From positions 401,001 through 465,000 of the forward strand of contig CM022673.1 of the NCBI GenBank assembly GCA_012295275.1: DNA of 64,000 bases, written 5' to 3'. Made by a program: the position numbers and the translations under genes. The notes below the pieces were generated by a model. The model saw only the letters and a program-made list of their open reading frames with translations, was not told the origin of the DNA and made no database searches. Shown here one piece after another: positions 1-10,722 of this stretch (within the stretch, counting starts at the first letter, position 1; every line of letters starts with the position of its first letter). The stretch comes from Chrysomallon squamiferum. Taxonomy: Eukaryota > Mollusca > Gastropoda > Neomphalida > Peltospiridae.

Positions 1-181
1 ACATCCGATAAAATAACTACACTGTCTGTGACTGAGTCTAATATTGTTAGTATTGGTAAGTTGCTTTTTTATCTTTTTTTTTTTTTTTTTGGCTCTTCGT
101 GATGAAACATTCTCATGTACTCTTATTGTGAACAGGACTATACTTTTCGCTACAAAATTCTGTCAAAGACAGATATGAATA

Positions 182-831
182 CAGTGGTACTTTGACTTGC
201 GAATGCACCAACTTACGAGTTTTACGAGTTACGAGCAGCCGACCGTTTTTTTTTTTTTGCTTTGAGTTACGATCAAGCTTCAGATATGCCGCCGCTAGTT
301 GGCGCAACAAACAACAGAACATCCGAACAGCGTCTCGCTTGTTTACTTCACGTGGTTACCTCTCCGTGGAATTATATCTGTTGTGTTGTGCTCGCATTTT
401 GTGCAGTATTTTGCCAATTTTTTTTTTTTCTAATCATGGATCCTAAGAAAGTGAAGGCAAAGGCCAGAACTGAGAAGAAGAAGCAGATGATGTCCACTGA
501 ATTAAAGCATGAAATCATGGAAAAACATGAGCGAGGTGTGCGTGTAATCGGTTTGGCTAGGCAGTACGAGCTTAGAACTTTTACGACATGTACCAGACTG
601 AAGCAGAAGGAGTCGATACAGGCTATAACTCCAGCCAACAGCGTTAAAATAATTTGTCTTATGTCCAAGACGAATACATTTTTCTTATTTAAAAAAACGT
701 TAAAAAAAAACTTTGGTGTTTTTTTGGGGGGCTGGAACAGACTAATTATATTTTAATTAATTTCAGTTGGGAAAATTGAGTTACGAGCTCGGACACGGAA
801 CGAATTAAACTCGTACGTCAATGTACTACTG
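182..831 (+). mobile_element. Tigger/pogo-type DNA transposon, internally deleted
   Basis: The element begins CAGTGGTACTTTGACTTGCGA at 182 and ends with the imperfect inverse at 831 (read on the minus strand: CAGTAGTACATTGACGTACGA). That is 17 of 21 positions matching. Both ends are flanked by TA (180-181 and 832-833), the target-site duplication of the pogo/Tigger group. Inside is a short 5' leader, the beginning of a transposase frame from 436, and then directly the 3' end (a GGGAAAATTG-type stretch near 769 and an ACTCGTACGTCA-type end). Roughly the catalytic DDE part is missing, so the copy is non-autonomous. It sits in intron 2 of the nAChR gene, antisense to it. Family assignment rests on the TIR/TA structure plus the HTH similarity; the exact subfamily is unknown. 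Confidence 0.85.
436..660 (+). pseudogene. Truncated Tigger-like transposase (N-terminal HTH only)
   Basis: The frame opens with ATG at 436 and reads MDPKKVKAKARTEKKKQMMS, a lysine-rich start, followed by a helix-turn-helix segment around residues 20-65. That segment contains ELKHEIMEKHERGVRVIGLA and a later LKQKESIQA. This is the CENP-B/Tigger-type DNA-binding N-terminus that recognises the transposon ends. Family members continue for about 400 further residues with a second HTH and a DDE catalytic domain. Here similarity stops around residue 75, and the frame runs into the element's 3' non-coding sequence, with a stop at 754-756. No catalytic residue remains, so it cannot be an active transposase. 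The exact end of the coding remnant is approximate. Confidence 0.8.
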
Positions 832-1021
832 TATTGTTCTTTAAGGTCGATATTTAAACACTCGTATTTATAAAACACAGTTATTTGTTATGACCACAAC
901 GTATGTAATAATCACATTTATAACACAACGATATCATGGTGATCAGTTTCTGATGCTTCCACTGTTTTGACTTTGCCTGAGATACGTTGTGTTAATTTTG
1001 AAATATACAGTATGTACTCAC

Positions 1022-1167
1022 GACATCGATGATCTGCGCCAAAGCCACGCCAAATGTGACGTTGAGAGCATGACTGGAGTTCAGAGAAGGACGTATTCGT
1101 TTGTCGTATCCTTTGAGCAAATCTCGAACTAGACGGTATTCATTCTGATCCGCCACAGCCACATCAA
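1022..1167 (-). CDS. Nicotinic acetylcholine receptor subunit, exon 2
   Basis: Read on the minus strand this 146-bp segment has a clean acceptor (a CTTTTCACAG end after a pyrimidine tract) and a GTGAGT donor. With the G left over from exon 1 it encodes 49 residues, including DQNEYRLVRDLLKGYDKRIR, an RPSLN turn, then NVTFGVALAQIIDV. This is the N-terminal alpha helix, the following loop and beta strand 1 of the ligand-binding domain of nAChR subunits, and in this family the next exon usually begins with D-E-x-N-Q. Two N-glycosylation sequons are visible (N-S-S and N-V-T). The exon ends in phase 0, and its 146-bp length fits exon 2 of the family. The product is a cation-conducting Cys-loop channel subunit of the plasma membrane. 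The Cys-loop, the vicinal cysteines and the membrane segments lie outside the window, so alpha versus non-alpha type cannot be decided. It is not one of the intron-poor chemotactile receptor genes, since it is split by introns here. Confidence 0.92.
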
Positions 1168-1201
1168 CTGTGAAAAGAAACGAGAAATATAAGTTACATC
1201 A

Positions 1202-1256
<55 letters not shown>

Positions 1257-1268
1257 TATATATATATA
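1202..1268. repeat. (AAT)n with (TA)n tail
   Basis: About 17 AAT units are followed by TA units. The array begins about 34 bases upstream of the exon 2 acceptor as the gene is read, so it sits at or next to the likely branch-point zone. Confidence 0.97.
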
Positions 1269-2468
1269 AAGCAAATCTGGATCCTTGATTAAGAAATGTA
1301 TCTTCTCTCTAGTGCACTAATTATTATTAAAACTCAAAATCGGGTATATTTCCTATGACTGTTATATATATACATCGTATTTCGCTAATCCATTCTTTTA
1401 CCTAAACTCTCATTTACATGTTACTAGATCCTGAGTAAAATACAGTATTACGTACATGTGTTTTAATGTAGAAAGAAAACTCAATAAAAGAAACTAATTC
1501 CACTCTAAACGCTACACTTATAGACTAATATAATATTTCATATTTTTCATATAGAAAGTATAAACATTACAAACAAAATAAAAAAATGAAGTATATTATT
1601 TCAATGTACAAGTTCATTTTCAAATGAGTGTTTTTTTTTTAATACATGAAGCTTTTCTTTGTACAAAGAAATTTTTACTTTCGCTGATTATATTTATGCA
1701 TCATATCAAATTCACCATTCATTAAAACCTATCTTCTGTGGATTCTCAGCCCTTCATGTGTCCTGTCAGTTCAGTGTCCGGACAGAAATCTTACACTAGG
1801 TACTAATGTGTACGAAAGATGACACTTTGCTCATTTGATATGCGTCTTTACTTATAATTACTAAATATAATTAATTATATCAAAAATATTTGACATGATG
1901 GGTTCTGTTTCATAAAATTATAATAATAATTGTATTCGTTTGGAAATAATATTTCATATTTATCCTAATATTAATTTTTATTACTGTATACATATTGAAA
2001 ATATTTTCACAGCTTATTAATTTTTCAGTATTAATGAAGGTTTTCACATATATCATAGTCGTTAGTATGTTCGTAATGCAATGTACTGACTATAATATAT
2101 GTTATAACTAAAGCATTGTGCATTTGGTTCGAATGTACACGTCGATCTAAATCATACCACGAAGGTTTATGCAAAATGCTAAGATTTTTACAATGAAACT
2201 GAAATTTGTTTTGTGTTTGGTTAGGCTGTGATATACAGTTCGTAAAATTAATAAAATGTTTTGAATGATTTTAGGATGTTGAATAATCTTAAAGAATTAA
2301 AAACAACAACAACAACAAAAAAGAACAAACATAAAAGATATAATATATTAATTTGCAATTTTTATATAATGTACAATATAATTATTTGTTTTAAATATAT
2401 CAATCAATGCTGCTTAAACTGGTGAATACTTCATTCAACACTTAGCCTTAAAAAAGTTATTTAGTCAG
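1269..2468. other. AT-rich intronic DNA, nothing recognised
   Basis: AT-rich sequence without an open frame of note, a repeat family I recognise, or splice-flanked coding sequence. It contains a short CAA run near 2306-2320. Confidence 0.6.
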
Positions 2469-2672
2469 ATATCTATCTATCTGTCTGTCTATCTATTTAT
2501 CTGTCTATCTATCTATCTGTATACCTATCTATCTATCTAGCTATATCTATCTATATCTAGCTATACCTATGTATATCTAGCTGTCTGTCTTTCTCTCTGT
2601 CTATCTATCTATATATCTATCTATATCTGTCTACCTATCTATCTCTCTGTCTATCTATCTATCTATCTATAT
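2469..2672. repeat. (TATC)n/(TGTC)n tetranucleotide array
   Basis: About 200 bp of TATC units with many TGTC, TAGC and TCTC variants; an old, interrupted tetranucleotide microsatellite. Confidence 0.95.
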
Positions 2673-3343
2673 AGACATAAAAAATTAGTGTCATTTAATT
2701 GATCAAAAATATAAATTATCATTCAAATTAAAACGTTGAAGAAATACATCATATAAAAATTAAAGTTTACAATGAACAGCAGTTGACTGGAGCTTTTTTA
2801 ATTTTAATTTTATGTTAGTGATTTATAATCCAAGATAAATACTGACACAATTTGAAATTTAAAAAAAAAAAAAATTATTAAATTTCTCAGATTGTGATTA
2901 ACTATTGCACAAAATCTGTTATTCAGAAATGCCAAGAAATTAAGTTTAAAAGAATATCCTGCTGTCATTTATTTTTATTATTATTTTGTTTTATTTTACT
3001 TGCAGATTCTTTATGAAAGTAAATCGTTTTTAAAAGATGAGACTGTTAAAAATGTTTGTTAATGGTAATTAATTATCGTAATTTAAAAGGTGCAGGGAAT
3101 GTTTATTTTATTTTTATTTATTTATCTATTTATTTATTATTATTATTATTCAGACCAAGAGATATCTGTCAGTTTCGATGAAATAATTAAAAACTGTAGA
3201 AGAATTTTTGGTAAATATTCAAATAAAATTTTGATAGGTAATTAATAACTAATATTCGTTCCTGAGTGTGTTGCGTACAGACTCCCCCAAAAACTAACGA
3301 TAATAATATCAACAACAACAAAAACAACAAAAAATAAAATAAA

Positions 3344-3374
<31 letters not shown>

Positions 3375-3439
3375 AATAAAATAAATAATAATAAAAAAAA
3401 CCACAATCTTCTTTCGTTTTCGGTTGGTTTTAAATTCTA
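2673..3439. other. AT-rich intronic DNA with A-rich microsatellites
   Basis: No gene seen. It holds a TTTA/TTA run at about 3104-3150 and an A-rich (AAATA)n stretch at about 3300-3400. Confidence 0.6.
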
Positions 3440-3636
3440 ATCAGAGTAGAAATCATTATTATTACTGTCAGCAGCACAAATGAGATTAGTAAAACAAGTA
3501 ACATTAGTAACAGATGCAGTAACAGTAGTAATAAAATTAGCATTAATCTTAGTGGTAGTAGTAATGGCGGTATATTGTAGTAATAGTAGTGGTGGTAGCA
3601 ATAATAACAGTATCAGCAGTAGCAAACCTTGTATTG

Positions 3637-3667
<31 letters not shown>

Positions 3668-3680
3668 TATTATTATTATT
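3440..3680. repeat. Degenerate trinucleotide tract (AGT/AGC, CAT, ATT)
   Basis: A region of degenerate AGT/AGC/AAT triplets passes into about ten CAT units at 3637-3666 and then ATT units. Open frames on both strands here are pure repeat translations (poly-S, poly-I, poly-M) and are not genes. Confidence 0.9.
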
Positions 3681-4284
3681 CACGAAGATTAGATTGTATT
3701 TGTTTATCGATATTTTAATGGGTTAATTCAATACAGATTTTATTTTCATTTAATAGTTGTCGTACGTTTCTGGAAATGTAATTAACCAAAAAAAAAAAAA
3801 AAAAAAAAACAATGTTATAGAATTTTAAATAAAATGTCAATAAGATTGCACGCAAGAATACCATGTAAAACTAAGCTAGTAAACCTTCAGTTTACAAAAA
3901 AGTCCTGTACAACAGTTGTATAAATAGTTAATCCCTTGTTTGGGAATAGGTTATAAACCAAAAGGTTAATTGCAGAACAGGAATGTATTGCCAAGAAGAG
4001 CATCTAAATCATATATTCATATTTGTATGGCATCAAGGACGCGACCATTTCACATTTGAGAACTCTTAAAAAAAACCCTAATTTATTATTGATAATAAAA
4101 TAACATTCGTGAAACTAATTCTGTTAACATCGGCTGTTCACTAATTTTTTCAGATGCTTTATAGACGGAATATGCCGAACAGTTACGAACATCTCGATTT
4201 AAAAAAAATATTTTGAAAATAATAATAATAAAAAAGTATTTTACGGAAATCCATTCTGTCCATTCTCTCCATTCTCTTTCATTT
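3681..4284. other. AT-rich intronic DNA, nothing recognised
   Basis: Contains a 22-base A run at 3788-3809 and an imperfect small palindrome (TACAAC-A-GTTGTA) near 3906-3920. No coding signal. Confidence 0.55.
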
Positions 4285-4452
<168 letters not shown>

Positions 4453-4902
4453 TAAGTTTTAAATACATTTATCACATACGTTCTGTTTAATTAACCTGAC
4501 AGTTTCATCTGAAATTACATGTAATTTTGCTTTAAAATAATTCTAAATGAACAAAACTGAAAACAGGATAATACATCATGATATATTAATTCTTAACAGA
4601 CCATCATTTTACAACAAACATGTAACCAACTATACAGATAGAAAAATGATGTCTTTAAGGACGGAAAAAGAATACCTGTTTTAACACACACACACACACA
4701 TCTACATGCACATGCACATGTACACACACACATACTCACGTACAATCCATGCCACATGATGCCAATTAATTTTGAGAATGTCTATCTACGATTTTGATAA
4801 AGAAATTAATGTAAAATTATATTACGTTGTTAGATGATTAGCAACGGACATAAGGGTTTATAGGATTAATATTTGCCAGAGAACCCATCGGATAATTTGT
4901 CG
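4453..4902. other. Intronic DNA with a short CA repeat
   Basis: AT-rich, with interrupted CA units at 4684-4732. No gene seen. Confidence 0.6.
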
Positions 4903-4920
4903 TACACACGCACACACACA

Positions 4921-4968
<48 letters not shown>
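4903..4968. repeat. (CA)n microsatellite
   Basis: About 65 bp of CA with two early interruptions. Confidence 0.97.
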
Positions 4969-4970
<2 letters not shown>

Positions 4971-5719
4971 CATCTATGCATGTAAGAAGAATGTTTTAAC
5001 TGTTGGATGCAATATTCAAAACAATAAAAAAAAAAAGAAAAAACAGCGGATAAAATAAGAATCCCAGAACCATCGCCGCAAAAGACGTTTTGTAAATATC
5101 AATATGCAAATAATACTATTGATCAGTTTATAGTAGAAATTACTGGCCTTTATGTTGTTACAGATGAAACACCGCGCACTGCAGCAATGCTGTTAATTAA
5201 TTTTCTAATTCTTCCATCATGAATTTACTGTCGTACCCTGGCAGATACAACAGCGTATCTCTGACGTAATGGTCGAGTACAGCGCGCATCAGGCTGGTCC
5301 AATAAGAACTCTCTGTCACGTTACGTCAGTTACGTAACCACTTTGTATCAGAAACTGGTGAAGATACTTATCTGCTGCTCAAAGCAATCTCCTTCTGATA
5401 TAATTTAACTTTTATGGCTTTGTTTTGTAATATGTATTTTTCTTTTTAACTTTTTTTCTTGCTTCATCGCTTTTTTTTATTCTAAAGATCATAAAACATG
5501 AAAGAATTTTATATTTGAAATTCCAAAAAGATTTCGGTATGAGAAATAATTTTTAAAAAAGAACATGTTTGGGGAAATGGAAAACTAATATTTCTTTTAG
5601 ATGTCAAATAATTTTGGTATAGATAATTAAAAAAAAAAAAAAGTAACAGAACAATAACAGGAATACCCAGAGTTACTAGTCATCAAGATCATAATCATTA
5701 TCAATATTATTTATGTTAC
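4969..5719. other. Intronic DNA containing a motif-rich island
   Basis: No open frame of interest. The centre (about 5160-5400) is richer in G and C than its flanks and carries the bZIP-type motifs listed separately; the rest is AT-rich with short A runs. Confidence 0.5.
5262..5338. promoter_or_regulatory. Cluster of three bZIP-type sites (candidate enhancer)
   Basis: TGACGTAA at 5262-5269, its inverse TTACGTCA at 5321-5328, and the perfect palindrome GTTACGTAAC at 5329-5338. The last is the consensus of PAR-bZIP/C/EBP-like factors; the first two are CRE/ATF-like. An inverted or direct CCAAT-like ATTGG is not present, but a CCAAT occurs at about 5299. Function is inferred from motif density alone. 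Confidence 0.35.
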
Positions 5720-5818
5720 TCTTATTAGTGCTAGTAGCTGTAGTATTTATTATTATTATTAGTTGTAGCAGCAGTTGTAGCAATATTAAAAGTAGTAGCA
5801 GCAAAAGTAGTAGTAAAA

Positions 5819-5869
<51 letters not shown>

Positions 5870-5895
5870 CAGTAGAAGCAGCAGCAGCAGTAATA
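5720..5895. repeat. Trinucleotide tract, core (AGT)n
   Basis: Degenerate TTA/AGC/AGT triplets leading into about 18 uninterrupted AGT units at 5816-5870, then AGC units. Confidence 0.95.
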
Positions 5896-6530
5896 ACTCA
5901 GGCAGCAACGGATAAGTGCCTTACCATATTCGTGAAAAAGTGAGGAAAGAATTGGGCAAACCAACAAGAAATTGGTACTTATGTTTTTATCTGTTCAGCA
6001 AATCAACTTCTTGTCTCCCCTTAACGAATGAAGTCCTTTACGCACACTGATAAAGTAATAATAACAGAGTAGTTAGAACACTGGAGCTGTTTTAATAGAA
6101 TTAGTGATGCTGGTGGTATAAGGAGCAGCAGTGACAAAAGTAGAAACAAAATGATTGCAATATAGCGTAAAAGCAATTGGTGGCGTGTTTGCAGTGATAA
6201 TGGTACCAGAAGTAGTAAGTAATTGTAATATCGAACGTGTTGTTCTAACCACACACCGTACTACTAACTCAGACTGGACACGTCAACAAAAATTACATAT
6301 TTGTAATGTTTTGTAAGAAGCTATAAAAGTATTTCATGCTAAAGGATAGAAAATGCCAAGCATTTGTATCTTTTCTTCTTCGTGTTTTTCATTCACTGAT
6401 TCCTTTTATTAACTTTCAGTTACAAGCAATTCTAAGCTGATAGCGTATTTGTTTAGTAAATCACTAAGTTTAGGAACCTCGTTTAATCTTGACTCATCAC
6501 GTTTTTTCCTGATCTTTTTCTATCTCAAAG
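5896..6530. other. Intronic DNA, degenerate triplets, nothing recognised
   Basis: Weak trinucleotide character near 6050-6220; no coding or regulatory signal I can support. Confidence 0.5.
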
Positions 6531-7150
6531 AAATTAACCGCGCCAATCTTGTCTTGGAAGTCGTCATAAGGCTAATTAAACAGCCAGTAAGTTACGCAGA
6601 GCATGCGCAAGACTCTTCGATCGCATCACGTGATCTTTCACTTTAATTATTCCGGTGTGTAAATCCCTCCTTTTTATCCGAAAGCCCACACTCGCTAAGA
6701 AACAATAACAGTTGAGGCAAATAACCATTCACAGTAATAGCTGTTAGCCGTGCCAAAGAGTTGTGTACAGTTCATTTGAACACATTACACGAGTTGACAC
6801 TTCATGAGTTTAACGACGGCGACTCGTTTCGGCCAATGTATACATACTTTAGCAATTTGCTTCACAGCATTAGGAGAGGAACACGTTGCGCGTTATTCCG
6901 AGTGCGCCCTCGTCCAACCCAGGAGACGAGAATAAATCAAACTCGGGGGTTTAAGTGATGACAGAAAATGAACGAAGAGCAAATGGTTTACATTTTTGTA
7001 GAATCGATTGCCTCCCATTAAGTGCAAATTGTTGGTCATAGCGTGGCGCGGATTGTCTTGTTGCGGTAGAAATATTAAATCTGAAAAACGTTTGGACGCT
7101 GAAGGAAGCAGATAATCAGATATAATAAATATATTTGTTAAGAGCATGGG
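6531..7150. other. GC-richer intronic island
   Basis: Clearly richer in G, C and CpG than its flanks. It holds an NRF1-like GCATGCGCA at 6601-6609, a CACGTG E-box palindrome and a GCGTGGCGCGGATTG stretch near 7041-7056. No splice-flanked coding frame was found, so a conserved non-coding element is the more likely reading. Confidence 0.35.
6625..6634. promoter_or_regulatory. E-box palindrome ATCACGTGAT
   Basis: A perfect 10-bp palindrome around CACGTG with TCACGTGA flanks, the form preferred by USF/MITF/TFEB-type bHLH-zip proteins, lying 16 bases after an NRF1-like site. Single-site evidence only. Confidence 0.3.
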
Positions 7151-8652
7151 TTCTCCGTACGTCTCTCCACTGTCATGATCGTATTTTGAAAGAGCCTGCC
7201 CATATCATTAAGAAGAGATACTGTTTTATGGATTATTTTATACAGGACATTGTTAGCACCAAAGTTTTAATGACTTAAAAAATGCAACTTTTATACCTGA
7301 TTCAGCACTACAGAAAAGAAAAAAAAGAAAAGAAAGAAATATATCTTAATTTTCGAGTCTGAATAATATATAACGTTATTCTAAAAACACCTCTCTGACT
7401 GTGTGTCTGTAACGCTAAACATATTTTTTTGTTTTCTTAAAAGTAAAAAGTTAATAAATAATTTCATGAAGCTATAACAGCAAACTTGGATTTAAAGTAT
7501 TTTAAAAGGAAATTATAAATACACACACACACACACACTCACATACACACACAAACATACACACCCACAGACACACTCTCGATATTTTTAAATATATATA
7601 TATTTTTTTTAATTTCAGATTATTGTGTAAATAAAAATAACAAAAAAATCGTCTTTACTTCAGACATCCACTGAATTAACCCACTTTGAAACCAGCTGTT
7701 TGGACACTGACCTGAATAGTTTTCATGCTGTGGTCACTTATTACCTCAGAGCATGATTAAACTCATTCCGACTAACTTACTTCTGTAACTGCAGTCAGAC
7801 GAATGTTTACCTTGGCTTTGCTTTCTTTCACGTGTTTGAGGCAGGCTCGCGCAGAAACGTGACATTGGCGAATATTTGTCTCACAGACCCACAGACACTG
7901 TTGTGGAATATCATAAAATAATAGAACGTGATCTGCAACTGTTTAGAAAACGCCTAAAGACTTTAATGCCTTGGAGTCCTGCAGTTTAGAACATGTTACA
8001 TACTAGCAGAGCGTGATACTGCTTGGCATAATTATAGGACAGAAAAGAACAGAACGGTTAATGAATACAAAAAGCTTAGAATCGACTATCGGAGCACAGA
8101 CAAGAACTGAATAACTAAGTGCAGTATAATTTAGTGTAGAACAGCTTAAATAATAATAGAGAACCAAGGCATAGGGAAGCATGAGATTTTATAATACGGC
8201 TTGACAAAGGTTGGAATGGGCGAGAAGGATACTGTACAGCACTGTTTGTCACAGAATAACACAGGTTGTCATGACACTGTATAGTATGGCTTACACAGGA
8301 AATCACAGCATAACATACTGTATCCCAGTAATATGCTATGTAATACAATAGTTTCATATAACATAGCTAATGAAATACAACATTGTTATAGAAAACATGT
8401 CATATTAATCCAGTATAGTAATATCTTTGTATAGTAATATCTTATGTTTGAGACGAAATATTTATATAAAGACTGGATTGTTAAAGAATTTGTTGAAAAA
8501 GTTATTGGATTTTTTTGTAGATTAAATAACCATTTGTCATTATAATGGATAAAAAAATTTTAGGTCAAGTATTTTATTTTACTTTGTTAAAAGTATGATT
8601 GCAAATAGTAGAAAGAAAGGAAGTCAAACTGGCTGAGAGAAAGAGAAAAAAA

Positions 8653-8655
<3 letters not shown>
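7151..8655. other. Intronic DNA, nothing recognised
   Basis: Mixed single-copy-looking sequence. Contains an interrupted CA repeat at 7520-7576. No gene or transposon recognised. Confidence 0.55.
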
Positions 8656-8750
<95 letters not shown>

Positions 8751-8758
8751 AAGAGAGA
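8656..8758. repeat. (GA)n microsatellite
   Basis: About 90 bp of uninterrupted GA followed by an AGACAGAAAGAGAG border. Confidence 0.97.
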
Positions 8759-9287
8759 TTAAAAGAGATTTTAAAAAGATAAATTAAAGAGAATGAAAGA
8801 ATTGCAATATATACGAATGAAACAAGTGAGTCTAGACTTCGTGATTATTCGTCGAGAAATTCTACATATGCTGTCAATCCATCTGGCTTAAGATGAAATT
8901 TCGTCTGTGTAATTGTGACGGCAGGTTCTGGGGATCGATTCGGACGATTGATCTTTACCTGACTGCCTCGCCAGAGATCGACATATCGATATTTGGAACC
9001 AAATTAAGGCGATCTTGCGCATAATGAATGCATGCCAGAAGCAACATTTTATTACGTAACTTACCTACAAAAATAATTTGTATTGTGAATTACAGTGATC
9101 AGGTTTAACTCTTAATTGATCTAGATCAAAAGATGAGTGCAACATCCTATTAATTTTGTTTCAGACAGTAAAAATAACAATTACAATTTGTCCTTCAGTT
9201 TACTAACTATATATTTCTTTAATTTAAAAAGTATGTTACTTATTGATTACAATTGTAATCCCGTTCAAAAATGTGTTTGTATTCATC
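8759..9287. other. Intronic DNA, nothing recognised
   Basis: A moderately GC-richer part lies at about 8905-9030, with TATCGATA and GATCGA-type motifs. No coding signal. Confidence 0.5.
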
Positions 9288-9375
9288 TATGTATGTTCTA
9301 GTGTGTAAATATGGATGTGTGTGTATAGTATTTTGTAAGTTTATGTGTATGTGTTTGTGAGCACGTGCGTGTGTG

Positions 9376-9419
<44 letters not shown>

Positions 9420-9466
9420 TACACACACTCACGCACACACAAACCACATGTGTGTATGTTTATGTG
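9288..9466. repeat. Compound (GT)n(TA)n(CA)n, self-complementary
   Basis: Interrupted GT units, then GT at about 9369-9383, TA at 9384-9409 and CA at 9410-9466. Because GT and CA flank a central TA block, the array is close to a palindrome centred near 9396 and could fold into a hairpin. Confidence 0.95.
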
Positions 9467-9574
9467 TAAGTTCAAAACGCGTTGCTATGTATGTACAAAA
9501 CTCAGGCACGTGTTACATCTACGAGTATACCTCTCAGTGTGTGTGTGTACGTGCGCGTACGGAGTTCGGCAGAC

Positions 9575-9823
9575 ATGAGCGAGTTAAACCAACAAGCCAC
9601 CATTAAGCTAAAGCAATCGTTTTGCGATGATGACGTTAAGTTAAAGGAAGCCATTAAGTTGCCGTCGATGGTTAAACATCCTCGAGGAACGATAACGTTT
9701 CACTGTCAGGCCGGGAAGACAAACGTTAATCGAGAGCAAAGAAGTCAAGAAAAAGATTTTCAGAAATCTTCCACTTCTTATTGTGTTAAGCGAGCAATCA
9801 CAGCTCGTGGGTGTCGTGAATAG
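9575..9823 (+). other. Unassigned 82-codon open frame, non-repetitive
   Basis: An ATG-to-stop frame of 82 codons starts MSELNQQATIKLKQSFCDDD and is lysine-rich; I recognise no domain, signal peptide or membrane segment. It follows a GT-rich stretch and is followed 150 bases later by a 38-base A run. Codons are not simple-repeat derived. It is antisense to the nAChR intron. It could be a chance frame, a fragment of an unknown retroposed sequence, or a small gene; chance is the most likely. Confidence 0.15.
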
Positions 9824-9970
9824 AACCCCACAGCTTTCCCTCCCTGGAGGAAATACGTCATTAATTTCATTTTCACCCCCAAAGGATATGTTAAATGAGA
9901 AGATCGATGTGCATGATTCTGAAAAGTAATAACCGTAGAATAATGCCAAGTTAGCTGATGAATTTTACGC

Positions 9971-9974
<4 letters not shown>

Positions 9975-10014
<40 letters not shown>

Positions 10015-10143
10015 CAGAGGAAAGAAACAAGAGAAAACGGAAAAGAGGAATAATGGGGAGTTATCTAAAGAACGTGAGAAAACAAAACAGTTAGAAGGAA
10101 AAGAAGACGCAGCGAAGGAAACGAAAGGAGAGAAAGAACGATA

Positions 10144-10177
<34 letters not shown>

Positions 10178-10335
10178 AGAGAGAAGAGAAACGGAAGTTG
10201 GAATAAATACGGAGAGTAAAAAAGAAGTGGAACAGAGAGGAAGCAGAAGGGAAGTAAAGAAATGGAAAATATTGAAAAGGGGAGAAAGGAATAAGGAAAA
10301 TAGAGGAAATGGGGAAGAAATGCAAGTCAAAAAAA
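9975..10335 (+). repeat. Poly(A) run and long purine-rich tract
   Basis: A 38-base A run at 9975-10012 is followed by about 320 bp that is almost entirely A and G with only scattered C and T, including a second A run at about 10147-10175. It appears as a pyrimidine tract in the nAChR pre-mRNA. Confidence 0.9.
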
Positions 10336-10550
10336 ATACTTAGTTAAATGAAGTTGTGAAAATTAATAGAAAGAATTAATTATAATTAAAAATGTTCAAA
10401 AAATGTAATATTAAAGAAAGATGAAATTTTTTTTTTTTTTTTTTTTAAACATGAACATAAATACTTATATATAATTACATTATCTAAACATATGTCTGTG
10501 TATTTGTCTGCATGTCTGTTTTTCTCGATTAGTCAAGATGGATGTCTTTT

Positions 10551-10722
<172 letters not shown>

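Larger units (their letters stand above)
1..1021 (-). other. Beginning of nAChR intron 2
   Basis: This stretch lies downstream of the donor site of nAChR exon 2 on the minus strand, so it is the first kilobase of the next intron. The next exon of the family, a short one expected to begin with D-E-K-N-Q-like residues, is not visible here and must lie outside the window. The stretch contains a Tigger-type transposon and a 17-base T run near 74-90; otherwise it is AT-rich single-copy-looking DNA. Confidence 0.75.

Noticed and set aside
1-1021. Search for the short nAChR exon 3 (D-E-x-N-Q...)
   Set aside because: No minus-strand segment encoding it with splice sites is present; it must lie outside the window.
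2126-2140. GGTTCGAATGT, a B-box-like word
   Set aside because: No tRNA-like sequence surrounds it.
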